Shown piece by piece: positions 26,378 through 38,743 of a DNA stretch of 64,000 bases. Source of the stretch: Nannocystis pusilla (GTDB lineage Bacteria; Myxococcota_A; Polyangia; Nannocystales; Nannocystaceae); contig NZ_JAPNKE010000002.1 in assembly GCF_026626665.1 (NCBI RefSeq), forward strand, positions 10,250,001 through 10,314,000, read 5' to 3'. The notes below the pieces were generated by a model, which searched no databases, was not told where the DNA came from, and worked only from the letters and a program-made list of their open reading frames with translations. A program made the position numbers and the translations under genes. The number at the start of each line of letters is the position of its first letter. Position 1 is the first letter of the stretch.

Positions 26378-27250
26378 GTGGAGTCGAGTGTTCTTACTGC
26401 CGTCCTGATGCCCATCGCGCTCGGCGTCATCATGCTGGGCCTCGGCCTCAGCCTCACGCTGGAGGACTTCAAGCGCGTCGTCCTGATGCCGAAGCCGGTG
26501 TTCATCGGCCTCCTGTGTCAGATGCTCCTCTTGCCGGCGGTGTGCTTCTCGATCGCCACCGGCTTCGACTTGCCGCCGGCGCTCGCGGTCGGCTTGATGT
26601 TGCTCTCGGCCTCGCCGGGCGGCGCCACGGCCAACCTGTTCAGCCACCTGGCCAAGGGCGACGTCGCCCTCAACATCACGCTCACAGCCGTCAACAGCGT
26701 GCTCTCGCTGCTGACCTTGCCGTTCATCGTCAACTACTCGCTCGTGCACTTCATGGGCGAGGGCAAGGTCATCCCGCTGCAGTTCGACAAGGTCGTGCAG
26801 GTGTTCGCCATCGTGCTCGTGCCGGTGGGCATCGGCATGTTCGTGCGCGCCAAGAAGCAGGGCCTCGCCGACCGCCTCGAGAAGCCGGTCAAGATCCTCT
26901 CGGCGGTGTTCCTCCTGCTCGTCATCGCCGCCACCGTCGCCAAGGAGCGGGCCCACGTCGTCGAGTACTTCCAGCAGGTCGGCCTGGCCGCGCTGGCCTT
27001 CAACCTCGTCAGCATGGCCGTCGGCTACCTCGTGCCGGTGGTGGTGCGCCTGCCCAAGCGCCAGGCGGTCGCGATCGGCATGGAGATCGGGATCCACAAC
27101 GGCACCCTCGCCATCGCCATCGCCAGCGCCCCGACCCTGCTCAACAACACCACCATGGCGGTGCCGCCCGCCGTCTACAGCCTCATCATGTTCTTCACCG
27201 CGGCCGCGTTCGGTTACCTCGTCAATCGCGGCGCCGACCGGTCCGCCTGA
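26378..27250 (+). CDS. bile acid:sodium symporter family (BASS) transporter
   Basis: A GTG at 26378, preceded by GGAGG, gives 290 residues with nine or ten hydrophobic segments. MPIALGVIMLGLGLSLTLEDF at the N-terminus, the LSASPGGATANLFSHLAKGD segment (sodium site and substrate pore) and GIHNGTLAIAIA are characteristic of bacterial BASS/ASBT proteins. The family moves bile-acid-like organic anions or pantoate/pyruvate-type acids with Na+ across the inner membrane. The specific substrate cannot be inferred. No repeat array is near it. Confidence 0.9.
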   Translation: MESSVLTAVLMPIALGVIMLGLGLSLTLEDFKRVVLMPKPVFIGLLCQMLLLPAVCFSIATGFDLPPALAVGLMLLSASPGGATANLFSHLAKGDVALNITLTAVNSVLSLLTLPFIVNYSLVHFMGEGKVIPLQFDKVVQVFAIVLVPVGIGMFVRAKKQGLADRLEKPVKILSAVFLLLVIAATVAKERAHVVEYFQQVGLAALAFNLVSMAVGYLVPVVVRLPKRQAVAIGMEIGIHNGTLAIAIASAPTLLNNTTMAVPPAVYSLIMFFTAAAFGYLVNRGADRSA

Positions 27251-27534
27251 GCCCAGCGTGGGGGTCAGGACGATCCGTTTCGGCGCGGACTTCCGACCCC
27301 GACGCGCCGCTCCGGCGGCCGCACCGCCGCCTCTCCGGGTTGCGCCGCGACGCTACGGAACATCGTCGCAGCGGGCATGAACATCGATTCATCGCCGACG
27401 CGCGATGTGCGCTCACCCCGCAGAGAGGCCCGTCGCGCGCGTCCGCGGGGGCGTGTGCGTGAGGACCCCGCGCCGGTGCGGCCGACAACTTGGAACGAAC
27501 ACCGATAGGCTCCTCTCACGAGGGAGCACACCTG

Positions 27535-29118
27535 GTGGAAGCGCCCGTAGACATCCTGCTGGTCGACGACAACCCGAACAACCTCCTGGCGCTCGAGGCT
27601 TTGCTGTCGGACATCGGCGCGCGCTTCGTCAAGGCGCGGTCCGGGGTCGACGCCCTCAAGTGCCTGTTGGAGCAGGACTTCGCGCTCATCATCCTCGACA
27701 TCCAGATGCCGGACATGGACGGCTTCGAGACCGCCGCCATGATCCGCGGCCGCGAGCGGTCGCGGCGGATCCCGATCATCTTCCTCACCGCGTTCAACCG
27801 CAGCGACACCCAGGTCCACCGCGGCTACGCGCTCGGGGCCGTCGACTTCCTGTTCAAGCCGATCGTCCCCGAGATCCTGCGCTCCAAGGTGGCGGTGTTC
27901 GCCGACCTCTATCGCAAGACCGAGGAGGTCCGGCGCCAGGCCGAGCAGCTGCGGATCGCCGAGCGCCAGGCCCACGAGCGGCGCCTGGCCGTCGCCGAGC
28001 TCGAGGCCCGCGCGCAGGTGCTCGCCGAGGCCGACCGGCGCAAGGACGAGTTCATGGCCGTCATGGCGCACGAGCTGCGCAACCCGCTGACGCCGATCGC
28101 CACCGCCCTCGAGACCCTGCGGCGCGCCCAGCCCGGCACCCTCCAGCTCGAACGCGCCCGCCAGGCCATGGAGCGCCAGGTCCAGCACCTCGTCCGCCTC
28201 GTCGACGGCCTGCTCGACGCCTCGCGCTACACCGCCGGCACCATCGAGCTGCACCACCAGGCCCTCGACGTCGCCGCCGTCGTCCAGCAGGCCGCGCAGA
28301 TGAGCCAACCGCTGTTCAGCGCCCGCCGGCACCGGCTCGACGTCCAGCTGCCCGACGGCCGGCTCGACCTGGTGGCCGACCCCGACCGCGTCGCCCAGAT
28401 GCTGGTCAACCTGCTCAACAACGCCGCCCGCTGCACCGACCCCGGCGGCACCATCACCGTCGCGGTCGCGCGCGACGGCGACGAGCTCGAGTTCCGCGTG
28501 CGCGACCCGGGCCGCGGGATCCGCCCCGAAGTGCTGCCGCGGATCTTCGAGCTCTTCGTCCACAACGACCGCGCCCGCGACCGCGCCGAGGGCGGCTTCG
28601 CCGTCGGCCTCGCCATGGTCAAGCGCCTCGCCGAGCTGCACGGCGGCAGCGTCGCCGCGCACAGCCGCGGCGAGGGGCAGGGGGCCGAGTTCGTGGTCCG
28701 CCTGCCGGTCAGCGCCGGCGCCCCGGCGCCCGCCGTCGCGCCGCGGGAGGTCGCCGCGCCCGACCTCTCGCGCCACATCCTCATCGTCGACGACAACCCC
28801 GACATCCGGGCCACGCTCGCCGACCAGCTCGAGCTGCTCGGTCACCGGGTGGAGGTCGCCGAGAGCGGGCACGAGGGGCTCGAGCGGATCCGCGCCGCGC
28901 ACCCCGAGCTCGCCCTCATCGACATCAGCCTGCCCGGCCTCGACGGCTACCGCGTGGCCCAGATCCTCCAGTCCGAGCCCGACATGCGCACGCGCCTCGT
29001 GGCCATGACCGGCTACGGTCAACCCGAGGACCGTCGGCGCTCGCTCGAGGCCGGCTTCATGGCCCACCTCGTCAAGCCGATCGACCTCGACGATCTGTTC
29101 CGACTGCTCGCCACGTAG
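27535..29118 (+). CDS. hybrid histidine kinase, REC-HisKA-HATPase-REC
   Basis: The GTG at 27535 follows GAGGGA. Residues 6-125 are a receiver domain with Asp55 in ILDIQMPDMDGF. A coiled-coil linker follows. HisKA contains His179 in MAHELRNPLTP. The HATPase region has the N, G1 and G2 boxes (LLNNAARC, VRDPGRGI, GGFAVGLAMVKRL). A second receiver ends the protein with Asp463 in LIDISLPGLDGY and the conserved Lys in LVKPID. 527 residues, no membrane segment, so a cytoplasmic phosphorelay protein. It precedes a larger hybrid kinase by 9 bp, and the three signalling genes here form one operon. Confidence 0.93.
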   Translation: MEAPVDILLVDDNPNNLLALEALLSDIGARFVKARSGVDALKCLLEQDFALIILDIQMPDMDGFETAAMIRGRERSRRIPIIFLTAFNRSDTQVHRGYALGAVDFLFKPIVPEILRSKVAVFADLYRKTEEVRRQAEQLRIAERQAHERRLAVAELEARAQVLAEADRRKDEFMAVMAHELRNPLTPIATALETLRRAQPGTLQLERARQAMERQVQHLVRLVDGLLDASRYTAGTIELHHQALDVAAVVQQAAQMSQPLFSARRHRLDVQLPDGRLDLVADPDRVAQMLVNLLNNAARCTDPGGTITVAVARDGDELEFRVRDPGRGIRPEVLPRIFELFVHNDRARDRAEGGFAVGLAMVKRLAELHGGSVAAHSRGEGQGAEFVVRLPVSAGAPAPAVAPREVAAPDLSRHILIVDDNPDIRATLADQLELLGHRVEVAESGHEGLERIRAAHPELALIDISLPGLDGYRVAQILQSEPDMRTRLVAMTGYGQPEDRRRSLEAGFMAHLVKPIDLDDLFRLLAT

Positions 29119-29127
29119 AGTCCCGTC

Positions 29128-32323
<3,196 letters not shown>

Positions 32324-32331
<8 letters not shown>

Positions 32332-33193
32332 CGCCCCGGTCCGCGTGCTCTCGGTCGCGGACCTCCGGCCCGTGTCCGAGCTCGAGGAGCTCGAGCTCGA
32401 CCTCCTGCTCGAGGCCATCCACCGCCGCTACGGCCTCGACTTCCGCGGCTACGCCCGCGCCTCCCTGCGCCGGCGGATCTGGAACCAGATCCGCGCCGAG
32501 CGGCTCGCCACCGTCACCGCCTTGCAGGAGCGCGTACTGCACGACGTCGCCTGCATGGAGCGCCTGCGCCTGGCCCTGTCGGTGCGGATCACGGCGATGT
32601 TCCGCGACCCGAGCTTCTACCGGGCGCTGCGCGAGCAGGTGGTGCCGCGCCTGCGCGAGCGCGCATCGCTGCGGATCTGGCACGCCGGCTGCTCGACGGG
32701 CGAGGAGGCCTACAGCATGGCGATCGTGCTCGAGGAGGAGGGCCTGTACGAGCGCGCCCGGCTGCACGCGACCGACATCAACGACGCGCTGGTGCGCAGC
32801 GCCCGGGCCGGCATCTTCCCGATCAGTCTGATGCAAGAGTACACCGCCAACTACTTGCACTCGGGCGCGCGCGGCGACTTCTCCCGCTATTACACCGCCC
32901 GCTACGACCGCGCGATCGTCAAGCAGGCGCTGCGGCGAAACATCGTGTTCGACCGCCACGACCTCGGCAGCGACCCGTCGCCGGGCCGCTTCGACCTCAT
33001 CGTGTGCCGCAACGTCCTGATCTACTTCGGGGCCGAGCTGCAGGGTCGGGCCCACCGGCTGCTCCACGAGAGCCTCGGCGACGGCGGCCTGCTGGCGCTC
33101 GGGCGCAAGGAGTCGCTGAGCGGCAGCCCGCACGAGCACGACTACGAGCCGCTCGACGCCCGCGAGCGCCTGTTCTTCCGCCGCCTCGCCTGA
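32324..33193 (+). CDS. cheR: CheR-type protein-glutamate methyltransferase
   Basis: It starts at an ATG within the end of the upstream kinase gene. 289 residues. The N-terminal helical domain has RRIWNQIRAERL. The SAM-binding domain follows with MFRDPSFYRAL, the glycine-rich WHAGCSTGEEAYS loop, HATDIN and DLIVCRNVLIYF, all classic CheR motifs. CheR methylates glutamates of chemoreceptors. Here no receptor, CheA or CheB gene is adjacent, so it may modify another sensor or act with the two hybrid kinases in a non-motility phosphorelay, as is common in myxobacteria. Confidence 0.93.
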
Positions 33194-33304
33194 AGCCGGC
33201 GTCGCATTTCGCCACGTCGCATAAGTCGACGGGCGCCGCTGGCACGATCGAGAAAGATCGCCGGCGACTTCGACAGCCGCGAAGACTGCGGTTATCCTGC
33301 CGGC

Positions 33305-35650
33305 ATGAGACGTGTGTGGTCGGTGGCATCCTGTGCAGTCATGTTCACGGCCTGTGATCCGCCCGAGATGGTCAGCGAGCGCGGCGACTTCCGGCTGGTG
33401 GTCGACGGCCTGAGCACCGCCCGCGACCTCTTCGCCGCCGACTACTGGGACCCTCCGTACCCCGTCCTCACAGGCACGCGGATCTGCCCCGATCTGCGCT
33501 GCCAGGCCTGTCCGGAAGAGGGGGCCTGCGACGACGCGGCCGTCCACGCCAGCGGCCCGGTCGTGGTCGACGAGGACGGCTGCTTCGTCGTCGAGTCGCC
33601 CGGCGAGGTCGTGTGGACGGTCGACGCGCCCTGCGGCGCCCCCGGCCAGGAGCCCGACCGCGTGCAGATGCGCGTCGTCAGCCTTGACGCCGTCGAGGCT
33701 CGCGTCACCTCCGGCCTCGACGCGACGGTCGTGCGCTATGCGATGCGCGACAACCCGGTGGTCACCGTCCTCGGCGCCGAGTGGCTCGATCGGCTGCCGC
33801 GCGAGTTCAAGGTCGTCGCCGGCGAGCAGGTCGCCATCGGCGTCGCCCTGTTCGAGCCCGGGACGCATCACATCGTCGCGCGGCAGTCCGAGCCGGCGCC
33901 CGCGGTCACCTGGACGACCACGCGCGGGCGAGCGCCCGTCACCTATCCCAGCCAGCAGCTCGAGCTCGTCACCTTCGCCGGCTCCGAGGCGGAGGCGACC
34001 TTCGAGTTGGCCGGCCACCGCTGGCCGCTCGCGCGCGTGACGGGCGTGTCCGCCGACGCGGTGACCTCGCTCGAGCTGGCCGGCGCCTTCTACTTCATGG
34101 AGGACGACGACGCGCCGCTGATCGGTCGCACCTCGGTGCCGTTCGCGGCCCGGACGGTCGCGCGCGACGACGAAGGCGACCTGGTGGTCGGGCTGCCGAT
34201 CGCGTGGTCGGCCGAGGCCGGCAACATGGCTTACTGGCCGGAGCTGACGCCGCCGGACACCCTCGTCCTCGCCGACGACTGTATCGCCCCCGAGGACCGC
34301 GACGGCGCGCGCAAGCTGCTGCTGCGGGCGCGCCACGGCGACCTGTCGGCGAGCCTCGAGTTCACCTGGGCCGGCACCCGCGAGCTGTCCCCGTTCAACT
34401 TCGTCGAGCCCGACTCGAGCTGGGCGCCGCCCGACACCTGCCTGGCCCCTGCGGGCTGCGGCTGCCGCAGCGGCGAGCCGGGCGGCGCGGCGCTGTTGCT
34501 CGGGCTGCTGCTCCTCGGGCGTCGGCGGCGAAAATCACATGTCCGAACGAACATGCTCGTCGGAACATGTCTCTTGGCGCTGCCGGTCAGCGGCTGCGGC
34601 GGCGGGCCGCCGAGCCTGAGCGTGGCGGAGGCGCTCCCGCTCGGCGAGCTGCCGCTGGGGCGAGCGCCCGATCTGCCCACCGTCCAGGGCGGTCACAGCG
34701 TCGCCGTCGGCGACCGCGCCGTGTGGGCGTTCCGCACCGCGACCGGCCGGCTCAGCTCCTCCCGGGTGGCCACGGCGGCCGCGGTGGCCGCCGACTTCGA
34801 CGCGCGCGACGGCCTCTACCCGTTCACGGCCTATCAGACCGCCGACGAGGAGGACGACGACAAGCTGCTGCCGTACGTCGGCGCGGAGGGCCGCTACCGC
34901 TACGAGCGCGGCGGCGACTGCGACCTCGAAGAGGATTGCCCGCGGGTGTCCCTTTGGCCAGGTCCGATGGTCCACGACCGCGAGCGCGAGCGCGTGCTGA
35001 TCTTCTACCGCAAGGTCATCCAGTACCCGGACAACCGCGACAACCAGCACGTGGGCAGCTCGATCGCGGTGTGGCGCGACGACCTCGGCGGCCGCCCGGT
35101 CCGGCCCGAGGTCGCCGAGGGCAGCGCCGAACCGACCCTGCTGTTCGGCGCCGAGGGCCCGCGGATCTCCGCCGCGCTCGCCGAGGACGAGCACGTGTAC
35201 GCGTTCGCCTGCGGCGGCCGGGGCGGCGCCTGCACCCTGCAGCGCGCCCCGCTGGCGCACGCGCTCGAGCGCGACGCCTGGCGCTGGTACGCCGACGGCG
35301 GGTGGTCGTCGTCGCCGCGCCGGGCCGACGAGTTGTTCGAGGGCGCGGGGGCGATGAGCGTCCACTGGAGCGACCACGCCGGCGCCTACGTGGCGGTCTA
35401 CGCCGATCGCGAGGAGCCGGCGGTGGTCCTGCGCACGGCGCCGGCGCTCACGGGTCCGTGGTCCGACGCGGCCGAGCTGGTTCGGCCGCGCGATCCGCAG
35501 CGCGTGCCGCGGATCCAGGACGCCATGCTGCACCCCGAGCTCGCGCGCGAGGGCGGCGCCGTCGACTACCTCACCTTCTTCGAGGCCTTCTCCAACGACA
35601 TCGTGTCGATCAGCGGCACGCTGCAATTGGTCGAGATCCGCTGGGAGTGA
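33305..35650 (+). CDS. two lipoprotein genes fused into one reading frame
   Basis: The frame opens at ATG 33305 with a lipoprotein signal (Met-Phe-Thr-Ala-Cys). Residues about 20-385 are a beta-rich secreted protein of unknown family with three Cys pairs. Residues about 390-411 are a MYXO-CTERM-like tail (GCGCRSGEPGG, Leu-rich helix, four Arg) that normally ends a protein. Here no stop follows: a 14-bp repeat array (34538-34579) reads through as SHVRTNMLVGTCLL into a second complete lipoprotein (starting at Met417). The most economical reading is two genes whose boundary was rewritten by the array. A single fused protein with an internal lipobox is biochemically unlikely. Confidence 0.7.
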   Translation: MRRVWSVASCAVMFTACDPPEMVSERGDFRLVVDGLSTARDLFAADYWDPPYPVLTGTRICPDLRCQACPEEGACDDAAVHASGPVVVDEDGCFVVESPGEVVWTVDAPCGAPGQEPDRVQMRVVSLDAVEARVTSGLDATVVRYAMRDNPVVTVLGAEWLDRLPREFKVVAGEQVAIGVALFEPGTHHIVARQSEPAPAVTWTTTRGRAPVTYPSQQLELVTFAGSEAEATFELAGHRWPLARVTGVSADAVTSLELAGAFYFMEDDDAPLIGRTSVPFAARTVARDDEGDLVVGLPIAWSAEAGNMAYWPELTPPDTLVLADDCIAPEDRDGARKLLLRARHGDLSASLEFTWAGTRELSPFNFVEPDSSWAPPDTCLAPAGCGCRSGEPGGAALLLGLLLLGRRRRKSHVRTNMLVGTCLLALPVSGCGGGPPSLSVAEALPLGELPLGRAPDLPTVQGGHSVAVGDRAVWAFRTATGRLSSSRVATAAAVAADFDARDGLYPFTAYQTADEEDDDKLLPYVGAEGRYRYERGGDCDLEEDCPRVSLWPGPMVHDRERERVLIFYRKVIQYPDNRDNQHVGSSIAVWRDDLGGRPVRPEVAEGSAEPTLLFGAEGPRISAALAEDEHVYAFACGGRGGACTLQRAPLAHALERDAWRWYADGGWSSSPRRADELFEGAGAMSVHWSDHAGAYVAVYADREEPAVVLRTAPALTGPWSDAAELVRPRDPQRVPRIQDAMLHPELAREGGAVDYLTFFEAFSNDIVSISGTLQLVEIRWE
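34538..34579. repeat. 14-bp repeat array at the junction of two fused genes
   Basis: Cores at 34538, 34552 and 34566. The core at 34552 contains the ATG of the downstream lipoprotein, and the array replaces the stop region of the upstream gene. Confidence 0.9.
34553..35650 (+). CDS. lipoprotein with DUF4185-like beta-propeller
   Basis: The ATG at 34553 lies in the repeat array and gives a good lipoprotein signal: MLVGTCLLALPVSGC with lipobox Pro-Val-Ser-Gly-Cys. The mature part has five-blade propeller-like phrases (VLIFYRKVIQYP, GSSIAVWRDD, HVYAFACGG, VAVYADRE), resembling DUF4185/glycosidase-type propellers, though I cannot name an activity. 365 residues. It is in the same frame as the upstream gene, so it can also be read as the C-terminal half of that frame. 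A repeat dyad lies inside it at 34945. Confidence 0.68.
   Translation: MLVGTCLLALPVSGCGGGPPSLSVAEALPLGELPLGRAPDLPTVQGGHSVAVGDRAVWAFRTATGRLSSSRVATAAAVAADFDARDGLYPFTAYQTADEEDDDKLLPYVGAEGRYRYERGGDCDLEEDCPRVSLWPGPMVHDRERERVLIFYRKVIQYPDNRDNQHVGSSIAVWRDDLGGRPVRPEVAEGSAEPTLLFGAEGPRISAALAEDEHVYAFACGGRGGACTLQRAPLAHALERDAWRWYADGGWSSSPRRADELFEGAGAMSVHWSDHAGAYVAVYADREEPAVVLRTAPALTGPWSDAAELVRPRDPQRVPRIQDAMLHPELAREGGAVDYLTFFEAFSNDIVSISGTLQLVEIRWE
34945..34962. repeat. 18-bp dyad inside the propeller lipoprotein gene
   Basis: GGTGTCCCTTTGGCCAGG keeps the 14-bp phase with partial arm symmetry. Confidence 0.5.
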
Positions 35651-35708
35651 GCGCAGCTCCCCGGCGCGCCGCTGGGGGTCGAGCTCCAGTGAGCCGCCGG
35701 TCGGCGGC

Positions 35709-35852
35709 TCACAGCCCGTGTTCCCACACGCGCGGGTCGCCCTCGCGGCGGCGGCGGGCCTGGATCACGAGGGTGCGGATCAGCAAGACGAAGAACGCGG
35801 CCAGCACCAGCCACAGGAGCCCGAAGGCGACGAGCGCGTAGACGTTGCCCAC
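35709..35852 (-). CDS. small single-span membrane protein (47 residues)
   Basis: A GTG start (complement of 35850-35852) and TGA stop (35709-35711) enclose 47 codons. The product has one hydrophobic helix (about residues 5-26, Val/Leu/Phe-rich) followed by an Arg-rich patch and a short polar tail, so the basic side would face the cytoplasm. Codon usage is typical of real genes here. It resembles CcmD-sized helper proteins in layout only; no cytochrome-maturation gene is nearby. Function unknown. Confidence 0.5.
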   Translation of the reverse strand: MGNVYALVAFGLLWLVLAAFFVLLIRTLVIQARRRREGDPRVWEHGL

Positions 35853-35933
35853 GGGCCGCTTCTACCACGTCCCGGCGGACGCGGCGCGCGCCCCGGTTGC
35901 AGGGGCTCCGGCGCGCGATTACCCTCGCCGGCC

Positions 35934-37745
35934 ATGCATCCAGGCTCGCTCGTCGCCGCGGTCGCCCGCGCCTTGCACCCGGTCCTCCCCGCCGCCGCCG
36001 GCCTCACCGAGGACGAGGTCGCTGCCAGCCTCGCGGCCCCGCCGGACCCGACTCTCGGCGACTTCGCGTTCCCGTGCTTCAAGCTGGCCAAGGCCCTGCG
36101 CAAGGGTCCGCCGCAGATCGCCGCCGAGATCGCCGCGGGCCTCGCCGATCCTGCCGGCATGTTCTCGCGGGCCGTCGCCACCGGCCCTTACGTCAACCTC
36201 ACCCTCGACCTCGGTCGCGCCGCCGCGCTGGTGCTGCCGCGCCTGGCCGCCGGCGAGCCCGCCCGGCGCCCGGCCACCGGCGTGCGCGTGATGGTCGAGT
36301 TCTCGCAGCCCAACACGCACAAGGCGTTCCACGTCGGCCACATGCGCAACCTGTGCCTCGGCGACTCGCTGGTCCGGCTGCTGCGCGTGGCCGGCGACGA
36401 CGTCGTGGCCGCCAACTACCTCGGCGACGTCGGGGCGCACATCGCCAAGTGCCTGTGGTGGTACCTCGATCGCCTGCACGACCGCACCCCGCCGGCCGAC
36501 CGCCGCGGCGAGTGGCTGGGCGAGCTGTACGCGGCGGCCAGCAACCAGCTCGACACCTGGGAGGACCAGGCGCAGGCCGGCGACGTCGCGGCCGCGGCGG
36601 AGCTGCAGCAGGCCAAGGCGCGCACGTCGGAGATCCTCCACCGCCTCGAGGCGCGCGAGCCGGAGATCATGGCGGTGTGGCAAGAGACCCGCGAGTGGTC
36701 GCTCGAGGAGTTCGCCGAGATCTACAAGTGGTGCGACGTCGGCTTCGACCGCGTGTTCTTCGAGAGCGAGGTCGACGAGCCCGGCCTCAAGCTGGTCGCC
36801 GAGTTCCTCGACAAGGGCGTGTTCGTCGTCTCCAACGGCGCGGTCGGGGTCGTCAACGACGAGGTCAAGCACATGCCGTTCTTCATGCTGCGCAAGCAGG
36901 ACGGCACCAGCCTCTACTCGACCAAGGACCTCGCGCTCGCCCGCCTCAAGTTCGAGGAGTACCGCATCGACCGCTCGATCTACGTCGTCGACGTGCGCCA
37001 GAGCGACCACTTCCGCCACGTCTTCCTCACCCTCAAGAAGATGGGTTTTTATCAGGCCGAGCGCTGCCAGCACGTGCCGTACGAGATGGTCGAGCTGCCC
37101 GACGGGCCGATGGCCGGGCGCAAGGGCAACGTGGTGCTGTTCCGCAGCCTGCGCCAGCAGATGACGGCGCACCTGCGCAAGACGTGGTTCCAGCAGTTCG
37201 AGGGCCAGTGGTCGCCGGAGGAGATCGACGCCGCCGAGCGCACCGTCGCTCTCGGCGCGATCAAGTACGGGATGCTGAACCGCGACGTGAACCAGAAGAT
37301 CGTGTTCGACCTCGCGGCCTGGCTCAACCTCGACGGCAACACCGGCCCGTACCTGCAGTACACCGGCGCCCGCGCCGGCTCGATCCTCCGCGAGTGCGGC
37401 GAGGTCGGCAAGGCCCTCGACCCGGCGCTGCTCGCCAGCGAGGCCGCGGTGCAGGCCGTCACCGCCAGCCTGAAGGAGCCGCAGGAGCGCGAGCTGCTGC
37501 TGGCGCTCGACCGCCTGCCGCAGACCCTGGCGGCCGCCGCCGAGCAGCTGCGGCCGTCGATCGTGTGCACCTACGCGTTCGAGCTGTGCCGCACCTTCAA
37601 CCGGTTTTACAACGCCGACAACTGCCGCGTGAAGCCGAGCGAGGGCCCGCTGCTGCAGGCGCGTTTGCTGCTCGTCCACGCGTTCGTCCACGCGCTGCGC
37701 GAGACGCTGGCGGTGCTCGGGATCTCCGTGCCGCGGCGGATGTAG
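35934..37745 (+). CDS. argS: arginyl-tRNA synthetase
   Basis: The ATG at 35934 gives 603 residues. The N-terminal Add1 domain is followed by the class I catalytic core with EFSQPNTHKAFHVGHMRN, in which His133-Val-Gly-His136 is the HIGH motif. LYSTKDLALA and VVDVRQSDHF follow, then the MAGRKGNVV segment in place of KMSKS (ArgRS often lacks a canonical KMSKS). The C-terminal anticodon-binding helices include the ArgRS signature FNRFYNADNCRV. The enzyme charges tRNA-Arg in the cytoplasm. It is complete, in one frame and free of repeats. Confidence 0.97.
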   Translation: MHPGSLVAAVARALHPVLPAAAGLTEDEVAASLAAPPDPTLGDFAFPCFKLAKALRKGPPQIAAEIAAGLADPAGMFSRAVATGPYVNLTLDLGRAAALVLPRLAAGEPARRPATGVRVMVEFSQPNTHKAFHVGHMRNLCLGDSLVRLLRVAGDDVVAANYLGDVGAHIAKCLWWYLDRLHDRTPPADRRGEWLGELYAAASNQLDTWEDQAQAGDVAAAAELQQAKARTSEILHRLEAREPEIMAVWQETREWSLEEFAEIYKWCDVGFDRVFFESEVDEPGLKLVAEFLDKGVFVVSNGAVGVVNDEVKHMPFFMLRKQDGTSLYSTKDLALARLKFEEYRIDRSIYVVDVRQSDHFRHVFLTLKKMGFYQAERCQHVPYEMVELPDGPMAGRKGNVVLFRSLRQQMTAHLRKTWFQQFEGQWSPEEIDAAERTVALGAIKYGMLNRDVNQKIVFDLAAWLNLDGNTGPYLQYTGARAGSILRECGEVGKALDPALLASEAAVQAVTASLKEPQERELLLALDRLPQTLAAAAEQLRPSIVCTYAFELCRTFNRFYNADNCRVKPSEGPLLQARLLLVHAFVHALRETLAVLGISVPRRM

Positions 37746-38031
37746 TCGCGGTCACTTGCGGAGAGGCCGGCGACACGAAGGCGTCGGCCGGGAGACGGCT
37801 GCGCGGCGTCGGCAGAGACCGCGGGGCTGCGCGGCTCTCGAGGCGGCGGCGCAGCGGCGCCGTTGAGATCGGCTGACGTTGCCGGCTTCTGGCGGCCTCG
37901 CTGTCGAGTTCGCTCCGCCGTCCGCGGCCCGGTTCGCACGCTCCGACGCGAGCGCGGTTGCCCGCGCGCCGCGCCTCGGAGGCGGGCTCGCCCGCAGGTC
38001 GTGGCGATGCCTTCGTGCTAGCGTCGCCGCC

Positions 38032-38424
38032 ATGACCGTCGCCCTCTGGTGTCTGTTCGCCGCCGCGCTCCTCCATCCGCTCAGCAAGTTCCCGCTGGCC
38101 GCCGCTCAGGCGCGTGAGGGCAGCGGCTACGACAACCGCAACCCGCGCGCGCAGCAGGAGCGCCTGACCGGCTGGGGCGCGCGGGCGCGGGCGGTCCACG
38201 CCAACCAGATCGAGAGCTTCCCGCTGTTCGCCGCCGGCGTGCTCGTGGCGACGGTCGCGGCCCCGAAGGGCGGGGTGGTCGACTGCCTGGCGCTGGCCTA
38301 CATCGCCGCGCGCCTGGTGTATCCGGTCCTCTACCTCGCCGACATCCACTACGCGCGCTCGCTGGTGTGGAGCGTCGGCTTCGGCGCCAGCCTGGCGCTG
38401 ATGACCAGCCCGGCGTGGGCGTAG
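38032..38424 (+). CDS. MAPEG-family membrane protein
   Basis: The ATG at 38032 gives 130 residues with four predicted membrane helices. The sequence RAVHANQIESFPLFAAGVL is the MAPEG signature (membrane-associated proteins in eicosanoid and glutathione metabolism), and the glutathione-contacting Glu and Asn are present. YNNRNPRAQ-like sequence ahead of it (here DNRNPRAQ) is also typical. Bacterial members are usually of unknown substrate but may detoxify lipid peroxides with glutathione. It stands alone downstream of argS. Confidence 0.88.
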   Translation: MTVALWCLFAAALLHPLSKFPLAAAQAREGSGYDNRNPRAQQERLTGWGARARAVHANQIESFPLFAAGVLVATVAAPKGGVVDCLALAYIAARLVYPVLYLADIHYARSLVWSVGFGASLALMTSPAWA

Positions 38425-38673
38425 CCGGCGCGGCCCGAAGTTGAGCCGCGCAACGCAACGACGGGTGAAGCACCCGGACCGGCGGTGACGCCGGAGCGAC
38501 GCGCCCGAGCGAGGACGCGTCGCTTGCATCATCGAGGGCGCGGCGGGACGAGCCGAGGTCGTGACGAGCGACGGCGCTCCTGAACACCCGCCGCGAACTC
38601 GCCCCACGCCGCGGCCGGGCGATGCGTGAGCCGCCGAGCGATCGACGATCGCCGACGATCGCAGCTCAACGGA

Positions 38674-38743
38674 CATGACCGAAAGAGCATGACCGAAAGA
38701 GCATGCCGTAAAAAGCATGTCCGAACGGACATGTCCATTTCGG
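38674..38743. repeat. 14-bp repeat array, five units
   Basis: Cores at 38674, 38688, 38702, 38716 and 38730. The first two units are identical (CATGACCGAAAGAG). CATGTCCGAACGGACATG at 38716-38733 is a perfect inverted repeat. It lies at the 3' end of the reverse-strand outer-membrane protein gene, whose stop is missing. Confidence 0.93.

Noticed and set aside
33507..33525. Possible repeat unit (CCTGTCCGGAAGAG)
   Set aside because: No second core follows at 14 bp.
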